Shown: positions 1 to 11,793, counted from the stretch's first letter. The stretch is 64,000 bases of DNA from Mikania micrantha (GCA_009363875.1 CM018690.1:12865971-12929970); one strand, 5' to 3'. Made by a program: numbers and translations. The notes: a model not told the origin generated them from the letters alone.

Positions 1-813
1 GGAAGCGATTAGGTTACACATTTTGTTTCATAAACAAAATTCCCAAAACCTGGAATCCAATTACATGCGAATAAACAAAACAACCATAGGGTGTTTAGAA
101 TTGACCTCAATGAAGAACCTCCAAAAACACACCTTGGATTCGATAGTTGTCTCGCTAGATGACTTGAATCACGAACCACGATCTCTATCGCGTATCACCG
201 TAACAACCGCGTGCTCCAAAACCACCCTTGGTGGTTCGGCTATGGCTATGGTGGCTAGTGGTGTTGGCCGAAACCCCTAGAGGAGAGGGGAGATGGTCGT
301 GAGGTAGAAAGAGAGTGGGAGAGTTTGTTGTCAAAAAATGTGTATCAAAAAGTGGTAGGTTGGATCTCCATTTAAAGTCAAATGAAGATCCACTTTTCTA
401 GGAATTTTGAATTTACCAATTCAAAATTAATTCCCACCTTTTTATTTTACATTTTATTTAAATTAAAATCTTTTAATTTGTTTAAACTCTTTTAGTAATT
501 AAACCATTTAATTAATACTCTATAATATTACTAACTAACAATTATTTGTAACATTTAATTAAATTTCTAAAGTTTAACTAATTAAACTTTATCAATTTAA
601 TTATAATTAATTATCACAATAATTAATTCCTCCAATATTATTATTATTTCACAAATAATAATAACACACCACTTTATATAATTCGTGAAATTGAATATGT
701 CTAAAACAAATTTTAGACATAATCGCATTACTATCTTCCAAAGTGTAACTCTTTGGATCGTACCCCGATAGTTACGTTGATATTATCGATGATCGGACAT
801 CATATATCCAACA
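1..813 (-). repeat. Copia-1 3' LTR (incomplete, cut by window start)
   Basis: Position 1 aligns with 7006 of the right copy and the match runs to CCAACA at 813, the TG end on the minus strand. By eye about a dozen substitutions separate the two copies over ~810 aligned bases, so the insertion is fairly recent but not brand new. A short plus-strand ORF (23-280) lies in it and is treated as chance. Confidence 0.93.
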
Positions 814-826
814 GACTCCCACTTGG
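814..826 (-). other. Copia-1 polypurine tract
   Basis: Read on the minus strand this is CCAAGTGGGAGTC, ending exactly where the 3' LTR begins with TGTTGG. It is the expected plus-strand primer for second-strand DNA synthesis. Confidence 0.8.
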
Positions 827-1682
827 ACGATTCATCGCATAATTCATTCAACGTAGACAGTGTTGGACACCTAGCTGCATCACGCTGCCCCTAGCAGGGT
901 ATGACTTCTAAAGTCAACTAAACTTTTAGTTCAAGTAACCCTTTACTTAACTAAAATTATAGCCATGGTAACCTTTATCTATTTATCCTTTCTAATTGAT
1001 ATTCTTTGAACATGAGACATGGATCACATTTCATTCTCATATGTTGTTCAAACATTCTGATTCTCGTTCTCCAATTTAAAATGGTCTAACAAACTTCTCT
1101 TAGTTTGAGCACGGCCATGCATTTACACCGGTTTAAATTAACGAGGGCGCCAGAATATCATCTCTTAATCATATATGAGTATAGAATCCCTTTGGCAGCA
1201 TACAACTCCCACTTAGTTTCAGAACCATTCCCAATCAAATATCCTTATTACTGCCCATTTTCAGAACAGCGTTAGATAAGATCAAAGAACGACCTTAGAC
1301 TAATGTCAGTTCTAATATGCTCCTTAGGTCTAAGGATATGTATAGATGATACCATATTCAAAACTTCTTATGATAATGATCCATGACGAAAGTTTTGAAA
1401 CGAGTTACGTCCGACATCATTCTCTAATGTATGTCTATGAATCTTGGTCCTCAACACTTTGAGCTTTTATCTTATAAACTAGCCAAGCATTCAAGTAGTC
1501 TTAATTCAGATTGATTCCCATGAATCTGATCGACTATGGACATTTAGAATACCATATTCAAGGATACTAAAACGTACAAAATATCGAATAAAGAAACAAT
1601 ATTTATTATGCATTTAACCATTAAATCAAAATAAATATCCAATGTAACTTTAATTCGAAAGCACCCAAATACTAAATACAGA
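827..1682 (-). other. Copia-1 3' non-coding region
   Basis: About 860 bp between the end of the RNase H frame and the polypurine tract. I see no ORF of note, no RNA gene and no inserted element. It is probably the 3' untranslated part of the element. Confidence 0.6.
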
Positions 1683-2747
1683 TCAAATCCAATCACTAGC
1701 AAACCTAAGACCTATCTTCTCAACATGCTCCTCGTGTTTAGACAGAGGCATAGGCTTAGTAAAGGGATCTGCTAGATTTTGATCTGTGTGAATTTTTTCT
1801 ATCTTGATGTCTCCTCTTTCCACTACTTCCCTAATGTAGTGAAACTGTCTAAGTATGTGCTTTGACCTATGATGTGACCTTGGCTCCTTTGCCTGAGCAA
1901 TAGCACCAGTGTTGTCACATAATATCTCTATTGGTTTCCTAATACTAGGAACCACACCGAGATCAGTCATGAATTTCTTCATCCAAGCAGCAATGTATTC
2001 AGACTCTATCGTGGATTGAGCAACAACACTTTGTTTCGAGCTCCTCCAAGTGATAGCTCCACCATTGAGGGTAAACACATACCCCAATTGTGATCGAGAA
2101 TCATCTTGATCTGTTTGGAAGCTAGCGTCTGTGTAACACCTTACAGTCAGCTCTTCTTCCATTCCTCCATAGATCAAGAACATATCTTTAGTTCTTCGTA
2201 AGTACTTTAATATGTTCTTCACAGCAGCCCAATGACTTTCACCAGGATTTTGCTGGTATCTACTTGTTATGCTCAAAGCAAATGATACATCGGGTCTAGT
2301 ACATAACATGGCATACATGATTGAACCAATTGCAGAAGCATATGGAACTCTTTCCATTTTCTTCTTCTCCTCATTAGTTTTAGGAGATTGGTTACTACTA
2401 AGTATTGTACCATGTGCCATGGGTAAGGTTCCTCTCTTGGAATCTTGCATTGAAAAACGTTTAAGAACTTTATCAATGTATGTACTTTGACTTAACCCAA
2501 TGAGTCGTCTAGATCTATCTCTATAGATCTTTATTCCCAGAATATAAGCGACATCGCCAAGATCTTTCATTGCGAAACATTTACTTGACCAAGATTTTAC
2601 ATCTTTTAGCATAGGTATATTGTTTCCAATGATCAGTATGTCATCCACATACAAGATCAAAAAGGTAACAGCTCCCACTAGCCTTCTTGTAAACACAAGG
2701 TTCGTCTTCGTTCTTGATAAAACCAAACTCTTTGATTTTCTGATCAA
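1683..2747 (-). pseudogene. Copia-1 pol: RT C-terminal half and RNase H
   Basis: The frame opens in RT and carries the YVDD catalytic box (residues ~33-36, LYVDDILIIGN), the RT thumb region, then RNase H ending in a conserved KHI...LADPFTKP tail. It reverse-transcribes element RNA and degrades the template. It joins the preceding RT segment by a frameshift near 2665-2680, where the two frames overlap. In RNase H the usual spacer between ESEYIAA and W-M-K-K is missing: about 8-9 residues are gone near 1984-1990, compared with the family pattern. The real start is upstream in the polyprotein, not the first Met. Confidence 0.9.
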
Positions 2748-3135
2748 AACGAATATTCCAACTCCGAGATGCTTGTTTTAGTCCATAAATGGACTTATTC
2801 AACTTACAAACCTTATTAGAATTCTTTGGATCTACAAAACCTTCAGGTTGCACCATATAGACATCTTCAGTAAGATGTCCATTTAGAAATGTGGTTTTGA
2901 CATCCATTTGCCATATTTCATAGTCATAATATGTAGCTATGGCTAATAAGATTCTAATTGATTTAAGCATGGCTATTGGTGAAAAGGTTTCTTCAAAATC
3001 AATACCTTGAGTTTGTGTGAAACCTTTTGCTACTAGCCTAGCTTTGTAGGTTTGTACATTTCCATCCATGTCAGTCTTCTTTTTGAAGATCCATTTACAT
3101 CCTACAGTCCGACACTCGGGAGGAAGTTCAACCAA
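2641..3135 (-). pseudogene. Copia-1 pol: RT N-terminal half
   Basis: It contains the Copia RT opening (GCKWIFKKK, KARLVAKGFTQ, DYEETFSPIA in this family's form GIDFEETFSPIA), then QMDVKTTFLNG and YGLKQASRSW. These form the RT fingers and palm before the YVDD box. The segment is separated from integrase by a TAG stop at 3139-3141, which by context replaces a Trp codon of the WDLV motif (a G-to-A change). It shifts frame into the next segment near 2670. Residues after VYKKASGS are out of frame and not real protein. Confidence 0.9.
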
Positions 3136-3138
3136 GTC

Positions 3139-3954
3139 CTATACATGGTTTTCATACATGGATTGCATCTCTGCATTCATAGCATCCTGCCATTTTGTGG
3201 ATTCCGCATCTTTATAAGAAGTAGGTTCAGCTTGATCAACAACCAAGCTGTCGACATTTTCATGAAGTCCAATATATCTATCAGGCTCATGTCGATCTCT
3301 AGTACTTCTACGGATGCTTGGAGTTATATCCATCTCTTGAGTCCTTTCATATTCAAGTTCAACATCACTATGTTGTCTGGATGTACTAGCTAGTGTATCG
3401 GTTATTTGATATTCACGGATTTCATCTAAATCCACATTATTTTCTCCAATCCCTCTAGCTAATAGTTCCTTTTCCAAAAAGGTAGCTCTCCTCTTAATGA
3501 AAACATGATTTTCATTAGGATTGTAGAAATAATAACCGATTGTCTTAGGGTATCCGACGAAAACAACTTTATCGCCTCGGGGATCTAGTTTGTCTTGAGA
3601 CTCTCGTGTAACATACGCGTTACATCCCCATACCTTAAGATAAGACACATTGGGTTCGTTCCCATGCCATATCTCATATGGTGTCTTTTCAACTTTCTTT
3701 GTTGGAGCTAAGTTAACAATTCGTGCGGCGGTTTCAAGAGCAAAACTCCAAAAGGAGTGAGGTAAGTTTGTACGACACATTATGGATCGAACCATATCTA
3801 ATAGAGTTCGATTTCTCCTTTCAGACACACCGTTTAATGTTCCAGGGGGAGTAAGTTGTGAAACAATTCCACAATTTGTCAAATGTTCATCAAATTCTTG
3901 ACTTAGATATTCACGTCCTCGATCCGATCGAAGTATCTTAATTGTTTTACCCAA
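3139..3954 (-). pseudogene. Copia-1 pol: integrase core C-terminal part and linker to RT
   Basis: This carries the second and third catalytic regions of the DDE integrase (RSDRGREYLS and the SERRNRTLLDMVRSI region), then the conserved Copia segment WGCNAYV...KLDPRGDKVVFVGYP and an acidic linker leading to RT. The integrase would insert the element cDNA. The frame is interrupted upstream by TAA at 3973-3975, in a place where related elements have Gln (QNEVQNQLG), consistent with CAA to TAA. The piece ends at the 3139-3141 stop. Confidence 0.9.
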
Positions 3955-4126
3955 CTGATTTTGTACTTCGTTTTAGTATCGCTTGAACATTTCAAACGTT
4001 TCATGTTTATGCTTCATAAGATAAACACAACCATATCTACTGAAATCATCAGTAAATGTAACAAAGTATCTTTCTCCATTTCTGGCAGTGGTTCTGAATG
4101 GACCACATACATCTGAATGTATTATC

Positions 4127-5617
4127 TCAAGTAGATCCTTGGCTTTTTTGACTATTCCCTTTAAAGGGTTGTTTAGTCAACTTTCCACTTAAACATGATT
4201 CGCATTCATCAAAAGATTCCAAAATAGTTGAATCTAATATTCCTGAGGTTTGGAGTTTCTTCATGCGATTCTTGTTAATGTGTCCAAGCCTACAATGCCA
4301 TAAGTACGTATCATTGAAATCCAATTTCATACGTTTATTGGAAATATTGTATATTTCGTTATTAGCATGGACATCTATCTCATAGATTCCATTATGAGGC
4401 TTTGCATCAAAATAAAACACACCATTCAAATATGCAGAAAAATAACCATTGTCATTAAAAGCATACTTAAAGCCATGTTCACACAAAGCTGAAACTGAAA
4501 CAATATTCCTAGTCAAACTAGGAATAAAACAAACATTGTTCAAAACAAGTTTTAAACCATTAGGTAGTAAAAGAACATATTCTCCTACTGCCTTGACTGC
4601 AACCTTTTGTCCATTTCCCACATGGAGTTCCAGGTCGCCGGTTTTCAGCTTCCTAACCTTCCTTAGTCCTTGCAAATCATTGCATATGTGAGAACCACAT
4701 CCGGTGCCAAACACCCAAGATTTGCTAGAAAAAGAGAAGATTTCCATAACGAAAATTCCTGAGGTGCTTGCAGTAGAACCCTTCTTCTGCTTTGTCTCAG
4801 TTAGGTATTTTGGGCAGTTTCTCCTCCAATGCCCAGTTTCATCACAATGAAAGCATTTGGCATCCTTTAGAGGTTTGGTCTTGGCAACAACCTTGCCTTT
4901 GCCCTTGCCCTTGCCCTTACCTTTCATGCTCTTCTTGCCCTTACCTTTGGATTTCTCAACTCGATCCCCTTTGATCATCAGCACTGAACCAGCTTTGTTA
5001 GAGCCTGGTATATTCATCTCAGTAGTTTTAAGCATCATATGCAACTCTGGGATAGTCTTGTTCCAAGCATTCATATTATAGTTCAAAGTGAACTGGTCAT
5101 ATGACTTTGGCAATGAATTGAGGATTATATCCCCAGCTAATTCATTTGTCAGTGGACACTCAAGACGTGCTAGATGATCAATGAAACCCTTCATCTTTAG
5201 TACATGAGTACTAACCGAAGAACCTTGTTGCATGTGACAACCTAAGAGTGATCTTATCACTTCAAAGCGTTCATGTCGACTGTGTTGCTGAAACATTTCC
5301 AACAGATGCTGAATCATTTCATATGCCTTCATGTGTTCCAGAATCTTTTGGAGTTCTGGAATAATGGAAGCAAGCATCAAGCAAGAAACCTTGACAAAAT
5401 CATCTACATGTTTGTCATAGGCTTTACGGGCTGCACCCGTAGCATTCACAGGTTCTTCTGGGATTGTTGTTTCAAGGACATGCAACTTGTTGCCCGCCCT
5501 GAGAACAATTCTCAGGTTACGATACCAATCCATGAAGTTGGAGTTGTTGAGCTTATCCTTCTCTAGGATAGACTTAAGAGTAAACGAGGAATTAGTGGAG
5601 TTTGCGTCAGCAGACAT
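4127..5617 (-). pseudogene. Copia-1 gag, protease and integrase N-terminus
   Basis: A 496-residue frame starting MSADANSTN. Residues ~1-200 are the gag capsid-like domain. A Lys/Gly-rich stretch at ~220-245 precedes a CCHC zinc knuckle at ~255-268 (CFHCDETGHWRRNC) that binds RNA. The protease active-site region at ~301-310 reads FGTGCGSH, so the catalytic Asp expected before TGCGSH is Gly (4706-4708). The HHCC integrase entry (HCRLGH...CESC) is at ~435-475. The frame then fails near 4155-4165, where one extra base in a G run shifts it, and the last ~12 residues are frameshifted. The ATG at 5615-5617 fits the family start. Confidence 0.9.
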
Positions 5618-6916
5618 CTACAAATTTCAACATTATTGAATTTAGTATTTTCATGCTTGTCCTAATTATATTATGACCCATACACAAAATATTTTATTAG
5701 GAATGAGATCCTGCTTCGTTATAATCAATGAATGGCTTTAGCACTCTCCATTGTTATGACTAGACAGGTAGGTAACGATTACCAATTGTGTCTCCACACA
5801 ACTCTCAGTTTTGGGGTTGGTTGACGGGTATAGTCGACCATTTGTACGTTTAACCCCAACTGCACTTACTTAACTCTTTAAGTGATATTCCTCCTTAATT
5901 TGTAACTGAAAAACCGACCTAAGTAACTATGGAATCACGATTTTTCCTTTTACCAAAACCGTAGGCCCGGATGCAGGGTAAATCTCTAACACCGAGGGTT
6001 CGGATAAATTGGTTAAAGTGTTACTCATTAAGGATGGTGCAGAATATCCATTTTTAATAATTGGGATTTCTTTTATGTTTATTTACCATTCGGGTCAAAA
6101 ACATATTGGACGACTTGTAGCATGAAACAAGTCGTGCAATTTCTTTTAGTAAAATCCAATTTTACATGTGGTTTGCGTTTGCTTGAAACTCCTTTCAAAC
6201 ACTCGACTCGATTAATTTTATATACCCTATTTTAATCTAAGTCGGTAGTTTACGCGAACCGATTTTAAACTAACAAGTTTAAAATATTATTATAAAATAA
6301 ACACTTTTATTTTATAATCTGTTTTATCGTTTAAATAAAACAACCTTTTATTTAAACGCCTTTATAGTAATTATAAAACTCCTTTTATATTTACTATTTT
6401 TTTTAAAATTGTGACAAATATTTTGTTTTTGTTAGTTTCATATTTCCTAAATATTCACAACCGCAAACAACAAAAATATATAACTATGATTTGAGCCATA
6501 ATCTAATTTATTCGGTTTCGTTCGAGCCATTAAACGTAAACCGAATTAGGTCTAGGGTTTACAAATCAACGCCTTGATTGTGATCTCCCACTTGATCCAA
6601 GATCTCTATCTTCATGCTCCTTGAATGTCTTCATTTTGGTCTTCAAATCCATTTGATCGGTTACATAAATAAATTCTATCTATTTACAAAAATAGAAATG
6701 TAATCTATTACATCGGGTCCAAATACCCGTTAAAAATACATCCAATCAAAAATGAAAAACCAAAACATTACAACCATTCAAATGGGTCAAAACCTAGGGC
6801 TCAAATCATCATAGTCACAATCAAACAATCAAAGGCTCGATCTTTTGTCAAACAACACGTTTTTGACAAATAAAACACAAGATCGATTAACAAAATGTTT
6901 ATTCGCGTGTAAAAGC
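5618..6916 (-). other. Copia-1 5' leader, non-coding
   Basis: About 1.3 kb between the primer-binding site and the gag ATG. It is AT-rich with no long ORF. It should hold the packaging and dimerisation signals of the element RNA, but no specific structure could be identified by eye. Confidence 0.65.
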
Positions 6917-6930
6917 GGCTCTGATGCCAC
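6917..6930 (-). other. Copia-1 primer-binding site (initiator Met tRNA type)
   Basis: On the minus strand this reads GTGGCATCAGAGCC directly after the 5' LTR. It matches the plant Met-tRNA primer site (TGGTATCAGAGC) with one substitution, T to C. Confidence 0.88.
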
Positions 6931-7818
6931 TGTTGGGAATTTTAGTAACCATTTTAAAACTTTTAATTAATCATATTAATTATAAAATCAGAATTTTACG
7001 ATAGCGGAAGCGATTAGGTTACACATTTTGTTTCATAAACAAAATTCCCAAAACCAGGAATCCAATTACATGCTAATAAACAAAACAACCATAGGGTGTT
7101 TAGAATTGACCTCAATGAAGAACCTCCAAAAACACACCTTGGATTCGATAGTTGTCTCGCTAGATGACTTGAATCACGAACCACGATCTCTATCGCGTAT
7201 CACCGTAACAACCGCGTGCTCCAAAACCACCCTTGGTGGTTCGGCTATGGCTATGGTGGCTAGTGGTGTTGGCCGAATCCCCTAGAGGAGAGGGGAGATG
7301 GTCGTGGGGTAGAAAGAGAGTGGGAGAGTTTGTTGTCAAAAAATGTGTATCAAAAAGTGGTAGGTTGGATCTCCATTTAAAGTCAAATGAAGATCCACTT
7401 TTCTAGGAATTTTGAATTTACCAATTCAAAATTAATTCCCACCTTTTTATTTTACATTTTATTTAAATTAAAATCTTTTAATTTGTTTAAACTCTTTTAG
7501 TAATTAAACCATTTAATTAATACTCTCTAATATTACTAACTAACAATTATTTGTAACATTTAATTAAACGTCTAAAGTTTAACTAATTAAACTTTATCAA
7601 TTTAATTATAATTAATTATCACAATAATTAATTCCTCCAATATTATTATTATTTCACAAATAATAATAACACACCACTTCATATAATTCGTGAAATTGAA
7701 TATGTCTAAAACAAATTTTAGACATAATCGCATTACTATCTTCCAAAGTGTAACTCTTTGGATCGTACCCCGATAGTAACGTTGATATTATCGATGATTG
7801 GACATCATATATCCAAAA
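6931..7818 (-). repeat. Copia-1 5' LTR
   Basis: An 888-bp LTR from TGTTGGGAATT to CCAAAA. The outer end should be CCAACA as in the left copy. A single C-to-A change has turned the terminal TG (minus strand) into TT. The base run ATTAA at 7819-7823 is the likely target duplication; its partner is beyond the left edge. Confidence 0.92.
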
Positions 7819-7822
7819 ATTA

Positions 7823-8224
7823 ATTAAACGATTACAATTAATCGCTAGACCACTTTTAATGAAATGCAAATTACCATCTTCTGCATGGGGGCATGCCATT
7901 CTACATGCAAGCACACTAATTAGATTAAGGCCAACCGCTGATCATGAATACTCCCCGTTACAATTGGTCTCAGGACGAGAACCAAGTCTGTCTTTTCTTA
8001 AAATTTTTGGTTGTGCAGTATATGTACCTATACCGACACCACAACGTACCAAAATGGGACCACAACGAATACTGGGTATTTATATTGGTTTTAATTCTCC
8101 ATCGATTGTTAAATATTTAGAACCAATGACAGGAGATGTATTTACTGCACGTTATGCCGACTGTCATTTTGATGAAACAATATTCCCACTTTTAGGGGAG
8201 ATACAAATAAAGAAAGACTGGTAA
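7823..8224 (+). pseudogene. Copia-2 pol: integrase C-terminal half
   Basis: The frame is open from the Copia-1 junction (IKRLQLIARPLLM) and continues with the conserved W-GHAILHASTLIRLRPTA segment, the SFLKIFGCAVYVPI motif and the PQRILGIYIGF segment of Copia integrases. The junction falls just after where the third catalytic residue (Glu) should be, so insertion of Copia-1 cut the DDE core. The frame ends at a TAA at 8222-8224. The region 8225-8362 reads in other frames with several stops, so at least one indel lies there. Confidence 0.88.
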
Positions 8225-8362
8225 CACAAGAACTAACATGGAATGCATCATCAATCTAATTTTGACCCTTAAAATGGTCAATGTGAATCTAAAGTACAAA
8301 AGATTATACATTTACAAAGAATAGCAAATGAATTACCAGATGCATTCACAGAAACAAATAGA

Positions 8363-8848
8363 GTGACAAAGTCACATATACCAGCATCAAATACACCCGC
8401 TCAAATTGAAATAATTCCTGAAACAATTAACATACAAAGAAAGCATGAGAGAACAATCGGTTCTAAAGATAAGAACCCACGAAAACGAAAAGAGCACAAT
8501 AACATAGTTGGTGAAAACTCAGAAAATATTATAAATGTAACTCCAGAAGAGGTAAATGAAAAGGCAAATGTTCCTGAAGTGACAAATATGATTCCAGAGG
8601 AAAATGAAAATCAAGAAGAAACATTGGTACAAAATGAAAACGAGATCTTTATTAATTATGTACATAGTAGTAAAACATGGAACCGAAATAAAACATGCAT
8701 TGATGAAATTTTTGCATATGCTATAGCAACAGATGTAATAAATGAAAATGATTATATTCCTAAAACTCTAGAAGAGTGCATGCATAGAAATGATTGGCCA
8801 AAATGGCAAGAAGCTGTTAATGCTGAATTAAATTCACTTGAAAAATGA
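8363..8848 (+). pseudogene. Copia-2 pol: integrase-RT linker and RT start
   Basis: A 161-residue open piece. The first ~120 residues are the low-complexity Glu/Asn-rich linker typical between Copia integrase and RT. The end (ECMHRNDWPKWQEAVNAELNSLEK) is the conserved entry to the RT domain. It stops at TGA 8846-8848, where the family has a basic residue before HVFGP, consistent with CGA to TGA. The Met at 8363 is internal and not a real start. Confidence 0.85.
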
Positions 8849-10351
8849 CATGTTTTTGGACCTGTTGGCCAAACGCCCATAGACGTCAAACCATTAGCAA
8901 TCAAGAGAAATGAAAACAATGAGATTTTAAGATATAAAGCACGACTTGTAGCACAAGGGTTTTCTCAAATCCCAGGAGTTGATTATGAGGAAATGTATTC
9001 CCCCGTAGTGGATGCGATAACCCTTAGATTTTTAATTGGTCTCACAATACATAAAAGACTTCATATGAGACTTATGGATGTTGTTACCGCATACTTATAT
9101 GGCACACTTGAAAATGACATATATATGAAAATCCCTAAAGGATTAAAGTTTCCTGAAGCATTAAAATCAACACCTCGAGATATGTGTGCTATAAAACTTC
9201 AAAGGTCTTTATATGGTCTCAAACAATCTGGTCGTATGTGGTACAATAGACTTAGTGAATATCTTGAAAAGGAAGGATATAAGTCTGATGTAATTAGTCC
9301 ATGCGTGTTTATAAAAAGATCTTTAGCAAAGTTCACAATAATAGCAGTTTATGTTGATGATATCAACATTATTGGATCTCTTAAAGAAATTGAAAAGGCT
9401 GCTGAAATGCTAAAGAAAGAATTTGAGATGAAAGATCTTGGTAGCACAAAATTATGTCTTGGACTACAATTTGAACATTTGTGTAATGGGGCATTTGTCC
9501 ATCAATCAAATTACATCGAAAAGATGTTAAAGCGCTTTAATATGGACAAAGCTCATCCTTTTAACATACCTATGATTGTTAGATCGCTTGATGCAAATAA
9601 AGACCCTTATCGTCCACAAGTAGAAGACGAAGGAATACTTGGTCCAGAAGTACCATATATAAGTGCGATCGGTGCACTTATGTATCTCGCAAATAATACG
9701 AGACCTGATATTGCATTCTCGGTACATGTTGTAGCGAGATATAGTTCAAACGCAACACGTAGACATTGGAATGGTATAAAACACATATTCCGGTATATTT
9801 ACGGGACAAGAGACTTGGGTCTTTTATATCAAAAAAACAAAGAATCCCAACTAGTTGGGTATGCCGATGCTGGATATTTATCAGATCCACATAAGGCAAG
9901 ATCTCAAATAGGTTATGTATTTACATACGGTGGCACAACAATTTCATGGAAGTCTACAAAGCAAACACTTACAGTAACGTCATCAAATCATGCCGAGTTA
10001 ATAGCACTATATGATACCAGTCGAGAATGTGTATGGTTAAGATCAATGATTAATCATATACAAGAATCATGTGGATTAGAACAGATCAAGAAAGAACCAA
10101 CTATTATTTATGAAGACAACGATGCTTGCATAGCTCAGATTAAAGAAGGTTATATCAAGGGTGATAGAACGAAGCATATTTCACCAAAGTTTATCTCAAC
10201 ATATGAACTGCAGAAAGAATGAGAAATTGATGTTCGTCAGATCAAGTCAAGTGAAAATCTAGCTGACCTATTTACAAAGTCTTTGCTAAGAAGTAGTTTT
10301 GAGCAACTATCACAAAGGATCGGACTTCGTAGATTAAAAGATGTTAGTTAA
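8849..10351 (+). pseudogene. Copia-2 pol: RT and RNase H
   Basis: After the stop the frame continues (HVFGPVGQTP), KARLVAQGFSQ, YSPVVDAITLRF, LYGLKQSGRMWYNR, the catalytic YVDD (9350-9361), then RNase H (GYADAGYLSDPHKARSQ, KHISPKF). Near 8885-8915 the usual K-W-V-F segment before the RNEN motif is absent, a short in-frame deletion. A second TGA at 10220-10222 interrupts the last ~43 residues, which end DLFTK...KDVS with TAA at 10349-10351. Roles: copying RNA to DNA and removing the template RNA. Confidence 0.92.
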
Positions 10352-10548
10352 TTTTATGGGTAAATATTATACACGCTGTACTCTTTTTTCCTTGACTAAG
10401 TTATCCCATTGGGTTTTCTTAGTAAGGTTTTTAATGAGGCAGCATAACTGATCCAGTAGTATCAGTTTATCTTATAGGTCCTGAAGTAACAATTTAATAA
10501 CATTTAAAGTATGTTATTAATAGTGTATAATGTATAATAATATATATT
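10352..10548 (+). other. Copia-2 3' non-coding segment
   Basis: About 200 bp between the pol stop and the purine tract. AT-rich, nothing else recognised. Confidence 0.6.
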
Positions 10549-10558
10549 TGAGGGGGAG
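10549..10558 (+). other. Copia-2 polypurine tract
   Basis: TGAGGGGGAG directly precedes the LTR start at 10559, as expected for the second-strand primer. Confidence 0.85.
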
Positions 10559-10727
10559 TGTTATAAATCAAATATATATTTAATATTATTACAGTTATTT
10601 GTAGCAGTTATTTTTATTCATGTTTGTATGTATGTACGATAGAACAAGTTGAGAGATATAGAAAATGTGTTCTGATATTGCTTGAATGATTTTCTCTGTT
10701 ATTATAAAAGTATTTGGTACTATAACA
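10559..10727 (+). repeat. Copia-2 3' LTR (169 bp)
   Basis: Bounded by TGTTATA and TATAACA, a 7-bp inverted terminal repeat with the canonical TG...CA ends. The partner LTR is outside the window. The following TTTTC is a candidate target duplication that cannot be checked here. Confidence 0.85.
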
Positions 10728-11793
10728 TTTTCTGGTGGGTTTTACTTTAAATTGTTTTAAAATATTTTTTTTCTTGAATTTTATAAATTTTAAATTTATC
10801 TATAGTGCATAAGATTAATGGTTTACGTATAACCATAATAAGATAGTAATTATATATAAAAAAAATACATTGGCTAATTATAGGTTATCTATTTTCAAAA
10901 CAGAATAGTTAATAAAATTTCATAGCAATATTCATTAATTTAAATTATGGAAAATATTGATAAAATGGTGAGAAATTGAAAGAAAGAAAAAGGAGAGGAA
11001 AAAAAAAAAACGGCACCCGTCCGGACTAGAATCCGGGTCGGAGACCTTCCAGTTCCTATTGCGGGTCTGAAGAAGCCATCCGGTATAGGCTGCTATTTTA
11101 GAGATATCTCACCCAAATAATACATAACTAGTATACAGGACACGCGCGTTGCGGCGGGGTCTGATATACTGACGTAAAAAAAACAACAGAACATGAGGTT
11201 AAAATCGTGTACAATAAAATGCACGAAAATACCCTATACAACATCTATAACGTAAGCTTTGAAACTAAGGGTTGAAGATTAAGAACTTATTTAATAGTAA
11301 AGAATGTGATTACAGAAGACTTAAAAAAAAGGGCCTGCGTAAATGTAGAATTTATAAATGATACAAATATTATAAAATTATTAAATGTAAATCGTATATA
11401 TATGTAGTATATATAATACTCATGAATTATCTAAATCGTTTGTGAACTAATTACGATCAAAATGATATAAACGATACAAATATTCGATAACGTACGGATG
11501 CGTTATAGGCATGTAAACAACGCGCAAAATTTCTGTGACCGTTTGGGTTAGAAATTTATATAAACGTTCATGAGGCCATTGCGATCAAATTAATATAATT
11601 ATGACATTTATCAGATAACCTAATGACGCGTTAAAATCATGTGAACATTAAAAATATGTGAGTAAAGTAAGAGGGAACTTTAAAAATAAGAGTTCAAAGT
11701 TCAGGGTTATAAACGAAAATTTCAAATTAATTGAAAAGTATTGAAATCTATCTTTTGATCTTTAGACACGGTAGTGAATAGTGATTATGTGAG
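10728..11793. other. AT-rich intergenic DNA with a short GC-rich island
   Basis: No ORF, RNA gene or LTR found. Two features stand out. At 11011-11065, after a run of A, lies a GC-rich patch with the inverted motif CCGGA-CTAGAA-TCCGG. At ~11141-11162 the motif ACGCGCGTTGCGGCGGGG opens a long AT-rich tract rich in ACGAT and CGTTA words. Sequences with such a CGCG-TTGCGGCGGG start recur in plant genomes as I remember them, possibly a DNA transposon or Helitron end. Family not established. Confidence 0.4.

Larger units (their letters stand above)
1..7818 (-). mobile_element. Copia-1: Ty1/Copia LTR retrotransposon, left LTR cut by window edge
   Basis: A direct repeat (1-813 and 6931-7818) flanks a minus-strand gag-PR-IN-RT-RH order, which is the Copia order because integrase precedes RT. 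A Met-tRNA primer site adjoins the right (5') LTR and a purine tract adjoins the left (3') LTR. The coding region carries stops, frameshifts and deletions, so it is non-autonomous now. It sits inside the integrase frame of a plus-strand Copia element. About 75 bp of the left LTR and the left target duplication lie outside the window. The lineage within Copia is not assigned. Confidence 0.95.
7819..10727 (+). mobile_element. Copia-2: 3' portion of a plus-strand Copia element
   Basis: An open Copia pol frame enters directly from the Copia-1 boundary and continues through integrase C-terminal part, RT and RNase H to a purine tract and one short LTR. The 5' half (LTR, gag, protease, integrase start) must lie left of the window, on the far side of Copia-1. 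The direction is opposite to Copia-1. A short LTR (169 bp) fits small Copia lineages such as Ale, but the lineage was not tested. Confidence 0.92.

Noticed and set aside
23..280. 85-codon plus-strand ORF in both Copia-1 LTRs (also 7028-7285)
   Set aside because: It lies antisense in an LTR, has no motif, and its conservation is explained by LTR identity.
11011..11065. Possible SINE or tRNA-derived unit (box B-like GATTCTAGTCC on minus strand next to a T run)
   Set aside because: Box B is imperfect, no convincing box A at the right distance, and no cloverleaf could be drawn.
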